Of a stretch of 64,000 nucleotides of DNA, positions 8,666-17,273 are shown piece by piece (the stretch's first letter is position 1; each line of letters starts with the position of its first letter). This stretch comes from CAWHQZ01 sp963831645. GTDB lineage: Bacteria; Pseudomonadota; Alphaproteobacteria; Rhizobiales; Aestuariivirgaceae. The notes under the pieces are model-generated. The model worked only from the letters and a program-made list of their open reading frames with translations. It made no database searches and was not told the DNA's origin. The DNA lies in assembly GCA_963831645.1 (NCBI GenBank), contig CAWHQZ010000017.1, forward strand, positions 744,001-808,000. The letters are read 5' to 3'. The translations under genes were made by a program, and so were the position numbers.

Positions 8666-10138
8666 TCAACCGTCGCGAGGTGGCCGGGCAAGCCCGAGCA
8701 GGCGGTCGAGGTCGGCGTTCAAGGCGAGGTGCCGGGCAAGAGCATCGAGGGTTTCATCGACCAGGGCAGTGAACGAATAGGAGTCCCACGGAGACTGGGC
8801 CAGCCGCGCGAGCCATTTGCGACGGAATTCATCGGCTGTAAAGCAGCCGTGAAGGTAGGTTCCCTCGATCCGGTGATCGGCGGAAACCGCGCCTTCCGAA
8901 CGGCCTTCGACCTCGGCAAAGGGGCGGCGGCAGTCTTTCCCGACGGTCACGCCGAGATGGATTTCGTAGCCGGCAATGGGTGAGCCGGTGGCGCAGTGCA
9001 CCGCCTGTGTGACGGCAAGGCGTTTTTCCGGCGTGAGCGTCGTTTCGACATCGAGCAGGGAGAGCCCGGGTTCCGAGGCGGGGGCGCCCTCGAAACCCAG
9101 AGGATCGTGGACCACGCGGCCAAGCATCTGATAGCCGCCGCAAATACCGAGCACGCACCCGCCGCGCCGGATGTGGGCCTTGAGGTCGATTTCCCACCCC
9201 TGCGCCTTGAGAAACCTCAGATCGGCGAGCGTCGACTTCGAGCCGGGTATGATGACCAGCCGGGCAGAGGCGGGGATGGGCTCGCTCTCGCGTACAAAGG
9301 TGAGAGTTATCCGGGGTTCCTGGCGCAACGGATCGAGGTCATCGAAGTTGGCGATCCGCGGCAGGCGCAGCACGGCGATATGAATGGCGCCTGAGCCCTG
9401 GGATCGAGCCTGATCGAGAACCAACGCGTCCTCGGCAGGCAGGACGCTGGCCTTGGCGAAGTGGGGGACGACCCCGAGCACCGGCCGCCCGGTCCTGGCT
9501 TCGATGTCGGACCGGCCGCAATCGAACAGGCGGGCATCGCCATGAAAGTTGTTGATCAGGACTGCCTTGAGGCGCTGCCCATCTGCGGCGGGCAGCACCG
9601 CGAAGGTACCGACGATGCTCGCGATGACGCCACCGCGATGAACATCGCCGATAAGCAGAGCGTCGATGCCGGCGGCCTCGGCAAATCCCATATTGGCGAT
9701 GTCGCCGTCGCGCAGGTTGGTTTCTGCCGGCGAGCCGGCGCCTTCGACGATGATGAGATCGGCCTCCCGGGCCAGCAGGGCGAAGCTGTCGAGAACGCGG
9801 GGAAGCAGGGCGCTGCGAAAGCGCATGTAGTCGTGCGCCTGGTATGTGCCTTCGCGCTTGCCGCGCACGATGAGTTGCGCGCCTGTGCTGGTTTCCGGCT
9901 TCAGCAGCACCGGGTTCATGTGTACCGAGGGGGCAGTTCTCGCCGCCATTGCCTGGAGTGCCTGGGCGCGGCCGATCTCACCGCCGTCAACCGTTACCGC
10001 GGCGTTGTTCGACATATTCTGCGGCTTGAAAGGCCGGACCTTCATGCCCTGGTTGGCAAAGTGGCGGCAGAGGCCTGCGGCGAGCAGCGACTTGCCTACG
10101 TCTGATCCCGTCCCCATCAGCATGATGGCAAGCGTCAA
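8666..10138 (-). CDS. cobQ: Cobyric acid synthase (glutamine-hydrolysing)
   Basis: ATP- and glutamine-dependent amidation of adenosylcobyrinate a,c-diamide at positions b, d, e and g. An N-terminal P-loop-like domain (MGTGSDVGKSLLAAG, residues 8-22) with the PFKPQNMSNNAAVT stretch is followed by a class I glutamine amidotransferase domain with the nucleophile Cys in GICGGYQMLG and the later His in YLHGCF. 490 aa, typical. ATGA overlap with the cobB stop; same leftward unit cobA-cobB-cobQ. Confidence 0.96.
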   Translation of the reverse strand: MTLAIMLMGTGSDVGKSLLAAGLCRHFANQGMKVRPFKPQNMSNNAAVTVDGGEIGRAQALQAMAARTAPSVHMNPVLLKPETSTGAQLIVRGKREGTYQAHDYMRFRSALLPRVLDSFALLAREADLIIVEGAGSPAETNLRDGDIANMGFAEAAGIDALLIGDVHRGGVIASIVGTFAVLPAADGQRLKAVLINNFHGDARLFDCGRSDIEARTGRPVLGVVPHFAKASVLPAEDALVLDQARSQGSGAIHIAVLRLPRIANFDDLDPLRQEPRITLTFVRESEPIPASARLVIIPGSKSTLADLRFLKAQGWEIDLKAHIRRGGCVLGICGGYQMLGRVVHDPLGFEGAPASEPGLSLLDVETTLTPEKRLAVTQAVHCATGSPIAGYEIHLGVTVGKDCRRPFAEVEGRSEGAVSADHRIEGTYLHGCFTADEFRRKWLARLAQSPWDSYSFTALVDETLDALARHLALNADLDRLLGLARPPRDG

Positions 10139-11430
10139 CGGGCGTGCTCGCTATCGATGACGTGGGCGTAGGATCCCATCACGTTGCGGATCCGCGAGCC
10201 ATGGTCGCCCAGCGGCGTGCCGCGAGCGTCCCGCATGGCATAGAGGCTGTCTCCCGATGGTGAGCCGGCGAGGGTGGAGTAGTGGAACTCATGGCCACGC
10301 AAGCGGGCTGGAAAGGGAAGCGGGCTTCGATGTTGGAGGGCGCGGTAGCCGAGCGTGAGGCGCGGCTCGGCGAAGCTCGTCGTATGCGGCAGAAGCCCAG
10401 CCATCGCGTGAGCCCTGCCTTGCCGATCGACGATGGCAGACCCCAACACCATGTAGCCGCCGCATTCGCCGTAGATCAGGCTGTCGCGCCTCTGGGCGGC
10501 CGAGAGGCCTGCGCGGAAGTTCATGGCGTTCGACAGCCTGCCGGCATGAAGTTCCGGATAGCCGCCAGGCAGGAACACCGCGTCCGCACCGGCAGTCGGC
10601 GGTTCATCGGCGAGCGGCGAAAAGAAGCTGAGTTCCGCACCCTGTTTCCGCCAGCCGGCAAGCATGTGCTCGTAGGAGAAGCCGAACGCCGCATCTTTGG
10701 CGATCGCGACCCGTTGTCCCAGCGGTGGAAGAACGACGGTATCTTCGGCAACGAGCTTCGGTGTCCGGGCGAGAGCGACCATGCGGCCAAGATCGATATG
10801 GCTGCCGATGCTTTCGGCGGCCTGCGCCACGAGGTGATCGAGGCCGGCAATCTCGCACGCCTGCTTCAGGCCCAGGTGGCGCGAAGGAATATCCAGGTCC
10901 GCAAGGCGCGGAACGGCGCCCAACCGAAGATTAGGAGGAAGCGCCTCCTGCAAAACATCGCGATGCGGATTACTCGCCACCCGATTGAGGATGACGCCGG
11001 CAATCGACACGTTCGGCCGGAAGGTCGCAAATCCATGGACCAGGGCTGCGACCGATTGAGCCTGGCGACTGGCGTCGATCACCAGGACTACGGGAACTTG
11101 CAGTAGCTCTGCGAGATCGGCGGAGGAACCGACGCCGGCCGGCCCGCCGTCGAACAGTCCCATGACACCCTCGATGAGGATCAGATCGGTCTGCCGGGCT
11201 GCTTCGGTGAAGAGGCTGGCGATGAGATCGGCCCGCATCGCCCATGGGTCGAGGTTGCAGGAAGGAGAGCCCGTGGCCGCCGCGTGAAAAAGCGGATCGA
11301 TGTAGTCAGGCCCGGCCTTCGCCGAGCCAACGCGGATTCCCTCGTTCCTGAGAGCGCGCAGCAGGGCCAGGGTGATGAGCGTCTTGCCGGAGGCCGATTG
11401 CGGCGCGGCGATGAGGAGCGCCTCAGCCAA
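10135..11430 (-). CDS. cobB: Hydrogenobyrinate / cobyrinate a,c-diamide synthase
   Basis: Amidates the a and c side chains using glutamine and ATP. P-loop IAAPQSASGKT at the N-terminus, GVMGLFDGG in the middle, and a C-terminal glutaminase domain with YGECGGYMVLG (nucleophile Cys) and HEFHYS. The open frame continues upstream to 11595 inside cobA, but homology begins at a TTG (11428-11430) that slightly precedes the cobA stop, giving ~431 aa, the normal length; this start is inferred. Coupled to both neighbours by overlaps. Confidence 0.94.
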   Translation of the reverse strand: MAEALLIAAPQSASGKTLITLALLRALRNEGIRVGSAKAGPDYIDPLFHAAATGSPSCNLDPWAMRADLIASLFTEAARQTDLILIEGVMGLFDGGPAGVGSSADLAELLQVPVVLVIDASRQAQSVAALVHGFATFRPNVSIAGVILNRVASNPHRDVLQEALPPNLRLGAVPRLADLDIPSRHLGLKQACEIAGLDHLVAQAAESIGSHIDLGRMVALARTPKLVAEDTVVLPPLGQRVAIAKDAAFGFSYEHMLAGWRKQGAELSFFSPLADEPPTAGADAVFLPGGYPELHAGRLSNAMNFRAGLSAAQRRDSLIYGECGGYMVLGSAIVDRQGRAHAMAGLLPHTTSFAEPRLTLGYRALQHRSPLPFPARLRGHEFHYSTLAGSPSGDSLYAMRDARGTPLGDHGSRIRNVMGSYAHVIDSEHAR

Positions 11431-12307
11431 CCTTGTTCTCGAGCAGCGCTCCCTTGTACCAATGGAGAAGGGTTCGCCAGTGCCCAACCTTGCCGACGAC
11501 GACCATAGCCGGGACCGGGGGCTGGTGGGTCTCGAGCCACGCGGCGGCCTCGTCCAGCGTTGTTTCGGATACCTCCTGAGAGGGCAGGGTCGCATTGGAA
11601 ATAATCGTCACGGGGTCATCGGCCGGCCTGCCGCCTTGGATGAGGGCTGCGGCGATGGCGCCCAAATTCTTGACCGCCATGTACATCACGATGACGGGCG
11701 AAGCGCCGGCGACTGCCGCCCAGTTGACGTTGGCGGGTAACGCTCCCGTCGTGTCGTGCCCGGTCAGGAAGATTACCGAGTGGTTGGTATCGCGATGGGT
11801 CGCCGGGACGCCTGCATAGGCCAGCCCGCCAACGCCCGCCGAAATCCCCGGCACGATGCGAAACGGAATGCCGGCCCTCGCGAGATGGCCCGCCTCCTCG
11901 CCGCCGCGACCGAAAATGAACGGGTCGCCGCCCTTGAGCCGCAGCACGCGTTTTCCCTGCCGGGCCAGTTCGATGAGGCGTAGCGAAATGTCACGCTGCT
12001 TCGGCGACGGCTTGCCGCCCCGCTTGCCCGCGTAATCAAGCTCTGTTCCGGGCTTCGCCCAGCGCAGGATGTCGGCATTGACGAGCGCATCGTAGACGAT
12101 CACGTCGGCCGCCTGCAGCGCGTGGTACGCAAGCAGTGAAAGTAGTCCGGGAGCGCCGGGCCCGGCGCCCACCAGCCAGACGCTGCCGTGCAGGAACTCC
12201 GGAAACTCCTCTCCGTCGAGGCGCGCGAAACCTTGAGCGGGCGGTGCTCCGCGCAGCCAGTCCGCGGCGGTTCTGGTCGGGGTCTTTGGCAAGGGCGCCT
12301 GGTCCAA
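11423..12307 (-). CDS. cobA: Uroporphyrinogen-III C-methyltransferase
   Basis: SUMT: two SAM-dependent methylations of uroporphyrinogen III at C2 and C7, giving precorrin-2, the branch point to cobalamin and sirohaem. Motifs: VGAGPGAPGLLSLLA (residues ~46-60), GKRGGKPSPKQ, LKGGDPFIFGRGGEE and VPGISAG. The first ~40 residues lie before the methyltransferase fold, so the true start could be slightly internal. Head of the leftward cobA-cobB-cobQ unit; only 41 bp lie between it and the divergent cbiD. Confidence 0.95.
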   Translation of the reverse strand: MDQAPLPKTPTRTAADWLRGAPPAQGFARLDGEEFPEFLHGSVWLVGAGPGAPGLLSLLAYHALQAADVIVYDALVNADILRWAKPGTELDYAGKRGGKPSPKQRDISLRLIELARQGKRVLRLKGGDPFIFGRGGEEAGHLARAGIPFRIVPGISAGVGGLAYAGVPATHRDTNHSVIFLTGHDTTGALPANVNWAAVAGASPVIVMYMAVKNLGAIAAALIQGGRPADDPVTIISNATLPSQEVSETTLDEAAAWLETHQPPVPAMVVVGKVGHWRTLLHWYKGALLENKVG

Positions 12308-12348
12308 TTGTTTTGCTGCAAACGAGCCAAGGCTTATACAGGTTCGTC

Positions 12349-13419
12349 ATGGACTTATCCAAGACGAGGCCGCGTGGTGAGCTGAGGCGCGGCTGGACTA
12401 CGGGTGCGTGCGCTGCTGCGGCGACCAAGGCCGCCTATGCGGCGCTGCTTACCGGCGAGTTCATCGATCCGGTCACCATTCGGTTGCCGAAGGGCGAAAC
12501 TCCCTGCTTCCCTCTGGCCCTGAAAGAGAAGGCCGAGGAGTGGGCGCGTGCAGGAATTGTCAAGGACGCGGGCGACGATCCCGATGTCACCCACGGCGCC
12601 ATGGTGATCGCGACCGTACGGCGGGGCGGCGAAGGTGTCCGGTTCAAAGCCGGGCCTGGCGTTGGCACGGTCACCAAAGCGGGATTGGCGGTGTCGCCCG
12701 GTGAGCCTGCAATCAACCCCGCCCCGCGCCAGATGATCGCCGCGGTCATCGCGGAACTCGCAGCCGCCAACGACGTGCAGGCTTGTGCCGAAGTGGAGCT
12801 CTCCATTCCCGGAGGTGAAGCTCTTGCGGCGAAAACCTGGAACGGCCGGCTTGGCATCGTCGGAGGGCTGTCGATCCTCGGTACTACCGGCATCGTCCAT
12901 CCATACTCGTGCTCGGCGTGGATCCACTCCATCCACAGCGGCATCGACGTGGCGAGGGCGGCCGGCATACCGCATGTGGCGGGTTCCACCGGGTCCACTT
13001 CAGAGGCCGCAGTCCGCAAGCTCTATGATCTGCCGCTCGAAGCCCTGATCGATATGGGTGATTTCGCCGGCGGTCTGTTGAAGTACGTGCGCAACCATCC
13101 GGTGCCGCGGCTGACCGTGGCGGGCGGGTTCGGCAAGATGACCAAGCTCGCCCAGGGAGCGCTCGATCTGCACTCGGCACGCAGCCAGGTGGACTTCGGC
13201 CGGCTTGCGGGCATCATGCCCGAACGTGTTCGCGAGCAGGTGCGGCACGCCAACACAGCCCAGGAAGTGGAGGAGCTGGCGCGCGCGATCGACTTCGACC
13301 TCGCCGCGCGAGTGGCGCAAGCGGCACTCGGAACCATTCGCGAGACCCTGCGCGGCGCTGCCGTGGCGGCAGATGTCGTAGTCACCGACCGCGAAGGATG
13401 CATTATTGGGCGCGCCTAA
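12349..13419 (+). CDS. cbiD: Cobalt-precorrin-5B C1-methyltransferase (CbiD)
   Basis: Methylates C1 during ring contraction; CbiD is the anaerobic-route counterpart and also occurs in aerobic-type clusters lacking CobF. Homology begins at MDLSKTRPRGELRRGW followed by TTGACAAAATKAA, hence the ATG at 12349 rather than the longer open frame. IPGGEALAAKTWNGRLG, GGLSILGTTGIVHP and the YVRNHPVPRLTVAGGFGK stretch are family hallmarks. 356 aa, intact; overlaps cobK by 14 bp. Confidence 0.94.
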   Translation: MDLSKTRPRGELRRGWTTGACAAAATKAAYAALLTGEFIDPVTIRLPKGETPCFPLALKEKAEEWARAGIVKDAGDDPDVTHGAMVIATVRRGGEGVRFKAGPGVGTVTKAGLAVSPGEPAINPAPRQMIAAVIAELAAANDVQACAEVELSIPGGEALAAKTWNGRLGIVGGLSILGTTGIVHPYSCSAWIHSIHSGIDVARAAGIPHVAGSTGSTSEAAVRKLYDLPLEALIDMGDFAGGLLKYVRNHPVPRLTVAGGFGKMTKLAQGALDLHSARSQVDFGRLAGIMPERVREQVRHANTAQEVEELARAIDFDLAARVAQAALGTIRETLRGAAVAADVVVTDREGCIIGRA

Positions 13420-14158
13420 GCGCATTCTGATTGTTGGCGGCACGGTTGAGGCGCGCAATCTTGCCGATGTGCTGGCGCGACGCGGCTGCTCCGTCGTTAC
13501 TTCGTTGGCCGGCGTCACTGCAGACGCCATGAAGCCCGCCGGAAAAGTACGAATTGGAGGCTTCGGCGGTGCGGAAGGGCTAAAGGACTTCCTCCGTCGC
13601 GATGGCATCGATGCCGTTGCCGATGCGTCACATCCCTTCGCGAGTCAGATTTCGGCGCACATCTGCGCGGCAACGAGCGAGCTTGCGATCGACCTCGTCA
13701 GGCTGGAGCGGCCGGCCTGGCTGCCGCAGGCGGGCGATCAATGGACCAGTGTCGGAAGCTACCGCCAGGCAGCCGATGCGCTTGCTCCGGGGGCGGTCGC
13801 GCTGCTTACGGTCGGCCGGCGGGAGCTGGCGTCGTTCCTCGCCAGGAGAGATGTCTCGGGCGTCGTACGCGCCATCGGAGTTCCCGAGGCGCCGCTCCCT
13901 GAAAACTGGCTTCTGCTGGTGGCTCGGCCGCCTTTGCGCCTGGATTCAGAGATCGCTCTATTGCGCCGGCACGGCATCACGGTCGCAGTGACCAAGAATG
14001 CCGGCGGCGAGGCGACGGTGGCCAAGCTCGAGGCCGCTCGCGCGCTGGGACTTCCGGTAATCGTCATCGAGCGGCCGCAAAAACCTTCGGCGCGGGTCGT
14101 GCATACGGTCGAGTTGGCGGCCGCCGCGCTTGACAACGGAAGTGGAGAGGCAGCCTAA
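13406..14158 (+). CDS. cobK: Precorrin-6A reductase
   Basis: NADPH-dependent reduction of precorrin-6A (or its cobalt form) to precorrin-6B. N-terminal nucleotide-binding segment RILIVGGTVEARNLADVL, VADASHPFASQIS, then LLTVGRRELASF and VTKNAGGEATVAKLEAA near the C-terminus. The start is a TTG (13406) overlapping the cbiD 3' end; no better ATG is present. 250 aa. Rightward pair with cbiD. Confidence 0.94.
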   Translation: MGAPKRILIVGGTVEARNLADVLARRGCSVVTSLAGVTADAMKPAGKVRIGGFGGAEGLKDFLRRDGIDAVADASHPFASQISAHICAATSELAIDLVRLERPAWLPQAGDQWTSVGSYRQAADALAPGAVALLTVGRRELASFLARRDVSGVVRAIGVPEAPLPENWLLLVARPPLRLDSEIALLRRHGITVAVTKNAGGEATVAKLEAARALGLPVIVIERPQKPSARVVHTVELAAAALDNGSGEAA

Positions 14159-14212
14159 TCTGATGCCCGAAACTGTCGGGTTGTCAGTGAGAGTCTTTGA
14201 AGGGAGTCGCGT

Positions 14213-15145
14213 ATGAAAGTGCAATGGACAGCGGCCGCTGCGGTGGCCATCTGCCTGGCAGCAACGTCCGCCCGTGCGCAGCAGTCACACCCGTTGTGGG
14301 ACCTCTATGCAAACAGCTTCAAGACGGCGAAGTACGTCGATCTCACTCACGCCTTTGAGCCAACTCAACCCGTGTGGCCGGGCTTCGGACCTGCCGTGTT
14401 CAAGCCGGCGGTTGCCGGTTCGGATCTGGGTGACTATGCCAAGAAGGGCGATGAGTTCATGTACGATAAGCACGGGTTCATCGCCACGGCCTACGAGTTG
14501 ACGACGGACCAGTATGGCACGCAGCTCGATCCGCCGGCGCACTGGGACAAGTTTGGCGCGACCATCAGTGACTTGCCGGCGAGCTTTACGCTGCGCCCCC
14601 TGGTAGTGATCGACATTCACGAAAAGGTCGCCGCCGACCCCGGGTATCACGGCACGATCGATGACGTGAAGGCGTGGGAGACAAAGCATGGCACCCTGCC
14701 CGAAGGCTCGGTGGTGATGTTCCGCTCCGACTGGCACAAGAAATGGAGCGACACGGCAAACTTCGCCAAGAAACCGTTCCCCGGTGTCAAGCTCGATACC
14801 CTCCAGTTCCTGCACAACGACCGCAAAATCCTGTTCCACGGGCATGAGCCGCTGGACACCGACACCACCCCGACGCTCGAAGGCGAAGCATGGCTCATGC
14901 ACAACCACTTCGCGCAGGCCGAGGGCGTCGCCAACCTCGACCAGGTGCCGGAAGCAGGCGCGCTGATCGCTATCGGGTTCGCCAAGCCGAAAGGAGGTGT
15001 GGGCGGGTATGCCCGCTACATCGCCATCTGCCCGCCAGACTGGCAATTCGGGGTGTCAGTGATCGATGCGCCCGGCGCGCCGCTGCCGAAGCAGGCCCAT
15101 CCGCTGAAGCGCAACGCGGAGGGTGTGCTGGTACCCACGCCCTAA
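14213..15145 (+). CDS. Secreted cyclase-family (kynurenine-formamidase-like) hydrolase
   Basis: Cyclase/Kfa-superfamily metal-dependent hydrolase, predicted periplasmic: a Sec signal peptide (MKVQWTAAAAVAICLAATSARA) precedes the mature protein. Family landmarks are YVDLTHAFEPTQPVWPG, and YGTQLDPPAHW in place of the usual HxGTHxDxPxH metal motif, so the first two metal ligands are changed to Y/Q while D and the last H remain. HGHEPLDTD and the C-terminal IGFAKPKGGVGGYARYIA are also typical. 310 aa. The substrate is unknown. A clear GAAGGGAG ribosome site precedes the ATG. Confidence 0.82.
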   Translation: MKVQWTAAAAVAICLAATSARAQQSHPLWDLYANSFKTAKYVDLTHAFEPTQPVWPGFGPAVFKPAVAGSDLGDYAKKGDEFMYDKHGFIATAYELTTDQYGTQLDPPAHWDKFGATISDLPASFTLRPLVVIDIHEKVAADPGYHGTIDDVKAWETKHGTLPEGSVVMFRSDWHKKWSDTANFAKKPFPGVKLDTLQFLHNDRKILFHGHEPLDTDTTPTLEGEAWLMHNHFAQAEGVANLDQVPEAGALIAIGFAKPKGGVGGYARYIAICPPDWQFGVSVIDAPGAPLPKQAHPLKRNAEGVLVPTP

Positions 15146-15239
15146 GGATGTTTTGGGGTGGGCTGTAATCACCCTCGGCTCATTTTGCCCCTACAACATT
15201 CAAACACTGTTCCCGAGTTCGCATGGGGACGCCTACTTT

Positions 15240-15329
15240 CGTCATTGCGGCGCACGCCGCAATCCAGCTTGGAGCGTTTCAGCAGTGGAGAAGCTGCAAG
15301 CGGGATACTGGCTTTCGCCAGTATGACGG
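15240..15329. repeat. Dispersed palindromic repeat (REP/RIME-like), copy 1
   Basis: Two imperfect inverted arms, GTCATTGCGGCGCACGCCGC.. (15241 onward) and ..CTGGCTTTCGCCAGTATGACG (to 15329), each with its own small hairpin, in the ~360 bp gap between the cyclase and VOC genes. The outer CGTCAT.. ends match the copy at 33741-33830. These elements are common between alphaproteobacterial genes; the rest of the gap shows nothing else. Confidence 0.75.
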
Positions 15330-15510
15330 ATATTTGGCGGGTCCCCACAATGCTGGCAAAAAGATGTCTGAATTTCGCAGGCTCATTGCCCGAGGCAGGC
15401 ATTCGCCCGCAAGAAAATGCGAGGTCAATAACTTGGAACATATTCTTGTCGCCAAATTGTTTCCACTTTGGCGGAAGATGCTCGTGTCTCGTTGCATAAG
15501 GAGGTGAGTG

Positions 15511-15873
15511 ATGAGCAATCCGTTCGTGCACGTCGAGCTGATGGCGACCGACGTCGGCAAGGCGAAGTCGTTCTACGGAAATCTCTTTGGCTGGAAGCTC
15601 GAAGACATGCAGATGGATGACATGACCTATACGCTGATCGACGTCGGTGAAGGAACCGGAGGGGGAATAATGAAGAATCCCATGCCGGGGGCGACGTCGT
15701 CATGGCTCGCCTATGTGGCGGTGGATGATCTGAAGAAGGCGGTAGAAAAGGTGAAGTCACTCGGCGGCAAGGTCATGAAGGATGTGACCGAGGTGAAGGG
15801 GATGGGCTCGTTTGTGATCATCACTGATCCGGTCGGCTCCATGCTCGGCCTGTGGGAGGCGAAGAAGGCATAA
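15511..15873 (+). CDS. VOC (glyoxalase/bleomycin-resistance) family protein
   Basis: Vicinal-oxygen-chelate fold protein of 120 aa, single domain pair. NPFVHVELMATDVGKAKSFY at the N-terminus provides the first metal-type His/Glu positions, and a second beta-alpha module begins at SWLAYVAVDDLKKAVEKV; it ends IITDPVGSMLGLWEAKK, typical of CGA-like VOC proteins. A strong AAGGAGGT is placed 5 bp before the ATG at 15511, which fixes that start over the GTG at 15508. Substrate unknown. Confidence 0.9.
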   Translation: MSNPFVHVELMATDVGKAKSFYGNLFGWKLEDMQMDDMTYTLIDVGEGTGGGIMKNPMPGATSSWLAYVAVDDLKKAVEKVKSLGGKVMKDVTEVKGMGSFVIITDPVGSMLGLWEAKKA

Positions 15874-15878
15874 GCCAT

Positions 15879-15935
15879 CGTCACCCCGGCGAAAGCCGTC
15901 TGTTTAAAGGAAATCGGCGAAAGCCGATAATCCGC
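15879..15935. repeat. Partial dispersed palindromic repeat, degenerate
   Basis: CGTCACCCCGGCGAAAGCCG (15879-15898) followed by a second small hairpin AATCGGCGAAAGCCGAT. Same family as the elements at 15240 and 33741 but only one arm is well kept. Lies between the convergent VOC gene and the FMN reductase. Confidence 0.55.
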
Positions 15936-15937
15936 AG

Positions 15938-16496
15938 TCAGCGCATGCTTTCCCTGACGAACTCGATAAATCCCTGAAGAAACTGTCGAAGTTGCTCCTT
16001 TGTGGCGTCATCAGGCGTCAGAATCTGTCTTGTCGAAGACGTCTCCGGCCCGCGAAACGAGCAGGCGCCCACCGAACCATGGCTCCGTGCGCAGCGTCCT
16101 CAGCACCGGCAGCCAGGCGTTCTGGCTCAGGACCGTCCCAAACCCGCCGGGCGACGCGCCGATGACCGCTACTGGCTTGCCGTGGAACACGCGTGGGATA
16201 TCCGCGGGCGGTCGTGAAAGCCAGTCGATCGCGTTTTTGAACACACCGGGCAGGGAATGGTTGTACTCCGGGGTTACCAGCAGCAGCCCGTCGGCTCCCG
16301 CAATGTCATCCTTCAGTTTCACGACCGCTTCAGGAATGCCAGTCGCCTCGAGGTCGCCATCGTATAGGGGGATGCCGCGAATGCTGCCGATCTCGAGCCG
16401 CGCCTCGCCGGGCATGAGTTGCGCAGCCGCCTTCAGCAGCGCGGTATTGTAGGAACCGGCGCGAAGGCTTCCGGAAAGTCCGATGAGTTTCGTCAT
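15938..16496 (-). CDS. NADPH-dependent FMN reductase family protein, frameshifted near the 3' end
   Basis: Flavodoxin-like NAD(P)H:FMN/quinone reductase. LSGSLRAGSYNTALL (phosphate-binding loop, residue ~7-21), TPEYNHSLPGVFKNAIDW and VAVIGASPGGFGT are diagnostic. The frame stops at 16011 after 161 aa, but the expected C-terminal helix continues in another frame as TPDDATKEQLRQFLQGF.. and ends in a stop at 15938, where a full-length ~186 aa protein would end. A single missing base around 16015-16035 explains this. Its start lies 10 bp after the cobM stop. Confidence 0.85.
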
Positions 16497-16505
16497 GCGA
16501 TGGCC

Positions 16506-17273
16506 TCAGCGTTCGATCCTGCGGTTGCGCAGGATATGCTCATGGGACGGATCGTATAGCGCAGAATCGCGAAAGTTCTGCTCCTCCAGAACCCGGCCGA
16601 CAAGCACCAGCGCTGTTCGGGTCAGTTTGGCGGCGCGCACTTTGCCGGCGATGGTGGCGAGCGTGCCGCGGATGATCCTCTGGTCCGGCCAGGTGATGCG
16701 GTAGGCGACGATGACGGGACAATCGCCGCCGTAATGCGGCGTCAACGACCGCTCGATGTAGCCGAGGTTGCGGATTGAGAGGTGGATGGCAAGGGTGGCG
16801 CCCGAGCGCCCCAATTCCTCGAGTGCTTCACCTTCGGGCATCGGCGAGGCCTGCATCGATGTCCGGGTAAGGATCAGGGTCTGGGCGACTTCCGGCAACG
16901 TGAGCTCGCGCTTGAGCTCCGCCGCCAGGGCCGCGTAGGCAGGAACCCCCGGCGTCACATCATAGGGTATGGCGAGTGCTTCGAGGCGGCGCATCTGCTC
17001 CCCGATCGCTCCATAGAGCGAAGGGTCGCCCGAATGAACCCGCGCCACATCGAGACCACGCGCATGCGCCGCTTCGATTTCGGAGATGATCTGGTCAAGA
17101 GCGAGCGGTGCAGTGTCGATGACACGCGCGCCCGGCGGGGCCGCGCCAACGACTGCCTGAGGAACAAGGGAGCCCGCGTAGAGACAGACAGGGCATTTCC
17201 GGATCAGGTTGAGCCCACGCACCGTTATCAGGTCAGGCGCGCCCGGGCCGGCGCCGATGAAGTGTACGGTCAT
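16506..17273 (-). CDS. cobM: Precorrin-4 C11-methyltransferase
   Basis: SAM-dependent methylation at C11 of the corrin precursor. IGAGPGAPDLITVRG at residues 6-20, VHSGDPSLYGAIGEQ in the middle, VTPGVPAYAALAAEL and TLILTRTSMQASPMP downstream are characteristic of CobM/CbiF. 255 aa, intact. ATGA overlap with the cobJ stop (17270-17273). Last cob gene of the leftward cbiX-cobH-cobL-cobI-cbiG-cobJ-cobM operon. Confidence 0.96.
   Translation of the reverse strand: MTVHFIGAGPGAPDLITVRGLNLIRKCPVCLYAGSLVPQAVVGAAPPGARVIDTAPLALDQIISEIEAAHARGLDVARVHSGDPSLYGAIGEQMRRLEALAIPYDVTPGVPAYAALAAELKRELTLPEVAQTLILTRTSMQASPMPEGEALEELGRSGATLAIHLSIRNLGYIERSLTPHYGGDCPVIVAYRITWPDQRIIRGTLATIAGKVRAAKLTRTALVLVGRVLEEQNFRDSALYDPSHEHILRNRRIER

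Noticed and set aside
10282..11106. 274-codon plus-strand open frame in cobB
   Set aside because: Shadow of cobB; the translation has no hydrophobic core or motif.
14159..14212. Hairpin CCCGA-AACTG-TCGGG as a terminator after cobK
   Set aside because: Stem of only five pairs and no T run on either side.
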